In this document: positions 62,229 to 64,000 of the stretch, one piece after another
How the letters are laid out: every line of letters starts with the position of its first letter
How positions within the stretch are numbered: position 1 is the stretch's first letter
DNA from: Formicarius rufipectus
Lineage: Eukaryota; Chordata; Aves; Passeriformes; Formicariidae
Length of the DNA stretch: 64,000 nt
Assembly: GCA_013399695.1 (NCBI GenBank)
Contig: VXAU01002309.1
Coordinates: forward strand, 902,847-966,846
Reading direction: 5' to 3'
Position numbers and translations under genes: made by a program
The notes under the pieces: model-generated
What the model was told of the DNA's origin: nothing
Seen by the model: the letters and a program-made list of their open reading frames with translations, nothing else
Database searches by the model: none

Positions 62229-64000
62229 ATACATTGTGTGCAGAGGTTCCATCTGAGTCTTCCCTCACCACATAAGAGGAGCAGAAATAAAATTAATCAT
62301 GACACAAAGCTTCAGACTATGTCCTGTACTAATATAATAGTCTCTCAAATGGCAATACTCTCCTTCTTTTGAATCTTTAAAACTCCTCTGGCTTTCTTTC
62401 CCTCAGCAACTGGAAACAAATGGCAAAACTCAGCAGAGGCTATATGGTGACAGCAGGAGGATGCTAGGCACAGAGGCAGTCTATTACCGAGCTGCTTCAT
62501 AATGCATGAGGAGTATGTGCGAGATCCTCATGGCAATTTAAGCAATCTGGCCTTCAACCAGTACATTCTTGTTAACAGCAGGAGCACAGAGTTGGTTTCC
62601 AGAGTCACCCAGTTCAGATGCTGGCATAATGTCCGTTATGAAATGCAACCTGAAATGAGTAACATTTAATAGGCGAAAGTATTAAAGTATGTAGAAGGGC
62701 TGGCAGTGAAATTCTGAGATTAAATTCTAACTTTTCTAGCTACAGGTACAATTATAGGGATGTAAGATGAGACATACATTTAACATGACTTCATCTACCA
62801 TCTCTGGATTTCTTAGCACAATTCTGCATTTCTCAAGACCTTTCCAAATAGACGAATGAAGATCATCTCTCTAGGGCAAGAAAATTTCATATGAAAAAAA
62901 AAAGGTTAGTTTATACTGTGAGAGAGCAGAGATATGTAACAGTACATACTCATTTTAGAGCAGGGAATATGGTGAAGCAAAACAACAGGGAAAATTAAAG
63001 CAGACACATGTGAGTTATCAATATGAAATCTTCTCATTTACTTCTCACTGTGTAATTTATTCATCTCATAGCATAAGGGTACATCAAGAGAAACAAGGGA
63101 AAATGTGTTTTATCTGAGTTCCATCAGTGTTGAGGAAAAAAGGAAAAAGATGTCTTGATCCTTTAGGCAGTGCTTCTTAATTGTGAACACAGTCCAACAT
63201 TCTTATAAGAATGCTCACTGCAATTTCTCAAAAATAATTAGTGTGGATGATATTCACAATTATCAGTTTTAAAAAGGCCAGAGGAACTGAGATTCCAGTG
63301 TAAATCCTAGCCTCCTACTGCACAGCATCTGAACAGTGCAGCAGACCAAACCAGATGCATCGCTGGACAGGCTGCAGCTGCCTGTTCATCTCATTATGCT
63401 GCTGAAGGCCATTTATGTCCTCATCCCCCTCCTGCAGTCTTGGGGAAACAGGTATGTGATAAGGACAGTTTCTCTTTGTTGAATATTTTATAGCAGTTGG
63501 GGGATCCAGTCGCTCTATTTCCTTCCTCTGTCTTCAGTGCAATGAAAGAGAACTTCAGGGCATCAGAGAATAATGCCCAAAGAATTTCGTTCCTCACTAT
63601 TTTATGCCTTTTAAAAGTTTTTAAAACCCTACTGCACAAGGATAATGCTATTTTCTGCCAAAGGAGCCTTGCTACTGACAATGGCAAAGCATTTAGTATT
63701 CAACCCCTGCTTTTATCTAGTTCCCCTCTGCAATCACTCAGATAAGAGCAAGCAAAGTATTTTACTTATAGACCCTTCATATCCCTACTGGGAAATTAAA
63801 AGGTGCAAAAATCCACCAGGGAATACTGAGAAGTTTGAGGGAGACGTAATGAAGGCTTATTAGTGAGAAAGGAAGCAGACTCTGAGGAACCTGAGGACAG
63901 AACTATAAGGAAAGTCAGCAATGACTGATTTGCTCTGGAGTAGAATATTTAGCTAACAACAGTGAATAGATCATTATGTATGTGGCCTTAAGGGACTCCA
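62229..64000. other. unique non-coding sequence, nothing recognised
   Basis: About 1.8 kb, AT-rich. Open frames of 70-90 codons at 63421-63863 overlap on both strands and have no recognisable family. Confidence 0.5.

Noticed and set aside
1..64000. tRNA, snRNA, 5S and 7SK genes
   Set aside because: I looked by eye for characteristic internal promoter boxes and conserved cores (such as GGTTCGAATC) and saw none. A covariance-model search would be needed for weaker cases.
1..64000. CRISPR arrays, bacterial operons or phage
   Set aside because: The sequence is clearly vertebrate. No regularly spaced repeats or Shine-Dalgarno-linked gene series are present.

Overview
The window looks like non-coding DNA from a bird nuclear genome, either a gene desert or part of a very large intron. 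Three things point to a bird: (1) at least nine fragments of CR1 LINE retrotransposons, several ending in the CR1-type terminal repeat related to ATTCTATGA; (2) one solitary LTR (898-1341) of a kind I recognise from avian ERVL-like endogenous retroviruses; (3) AT-rich sequence with few CpGs and no CpG-island-like stretch. I could not identify the species. I found no intact protein-coding gene, rRNA, tRNA, CRISPR array or bacterial-type operon. The only coding sequence I recognise is decayed CR1 ORF2 (endonuclease or reverse-transcriptase pieces). The other open frames have no recognisable domain, and their number and length fit chance for AT-rich DNA of this size.

Layout. 1-897 is unique sequence. 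898-1341 is a minus-strand solo LTR. 1342-5406 is unique, with a GC-richer block at about 3960-4960. 5407-5495 is a short minus-strand CR1 3' end, and 5803-5945 an A/C-rich tract. 7390-8310 is a plus-strand CR1 joining the endonuclease region directly to the 3' end. 12270-12507 is a plus-strand CR1 3' end. 17105-17330 and 18390-18626 are a diverged direct-repeat pair, followed by a probable MIR remnant (18679-18770). 19992-20134, 20412-21290 and 21291-21425 are an A/C tract, a plus-strand CR1 and a second A/C-rich tract. 23195-23289 is simple sequence and 23321-23922 a minus-strand CR1. Several smaller A/C or T/G tracts and one undetermined base (28041) lie between 24400 and 28050. 28043-39507 is largely unique. 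39508-40087 is a minus-strand CR1, 44686-45034 a plus-strand CR1 3' end, 45829-45911 a T/G tract, and 46071-46205 a minus-strand CR1 piece. 52439-52467 (minus) is a speculative 29-nt exon-like interval between good splice-site matches. 60598-61165 is a minus-strand internal CR1 fragment from the reverse-transcriptase region, and 62092-62228 a probable minus-strand MIR remnant.

There is no evidence of genes acting together. The content is repeat decay on a unique background, and all mobile-element pieces are truncated or inactivated. I did not find a convincing novel biological system. The items most worth a second look are the 17.1/18.4 kb repeat pair, the splice-flanked 29-nt interval at 52.4 kb, the internally deleted CR1 at 7.4-8.3 kb, and the CR1 bracketed by A/C tracts at 20-21.4 kb.
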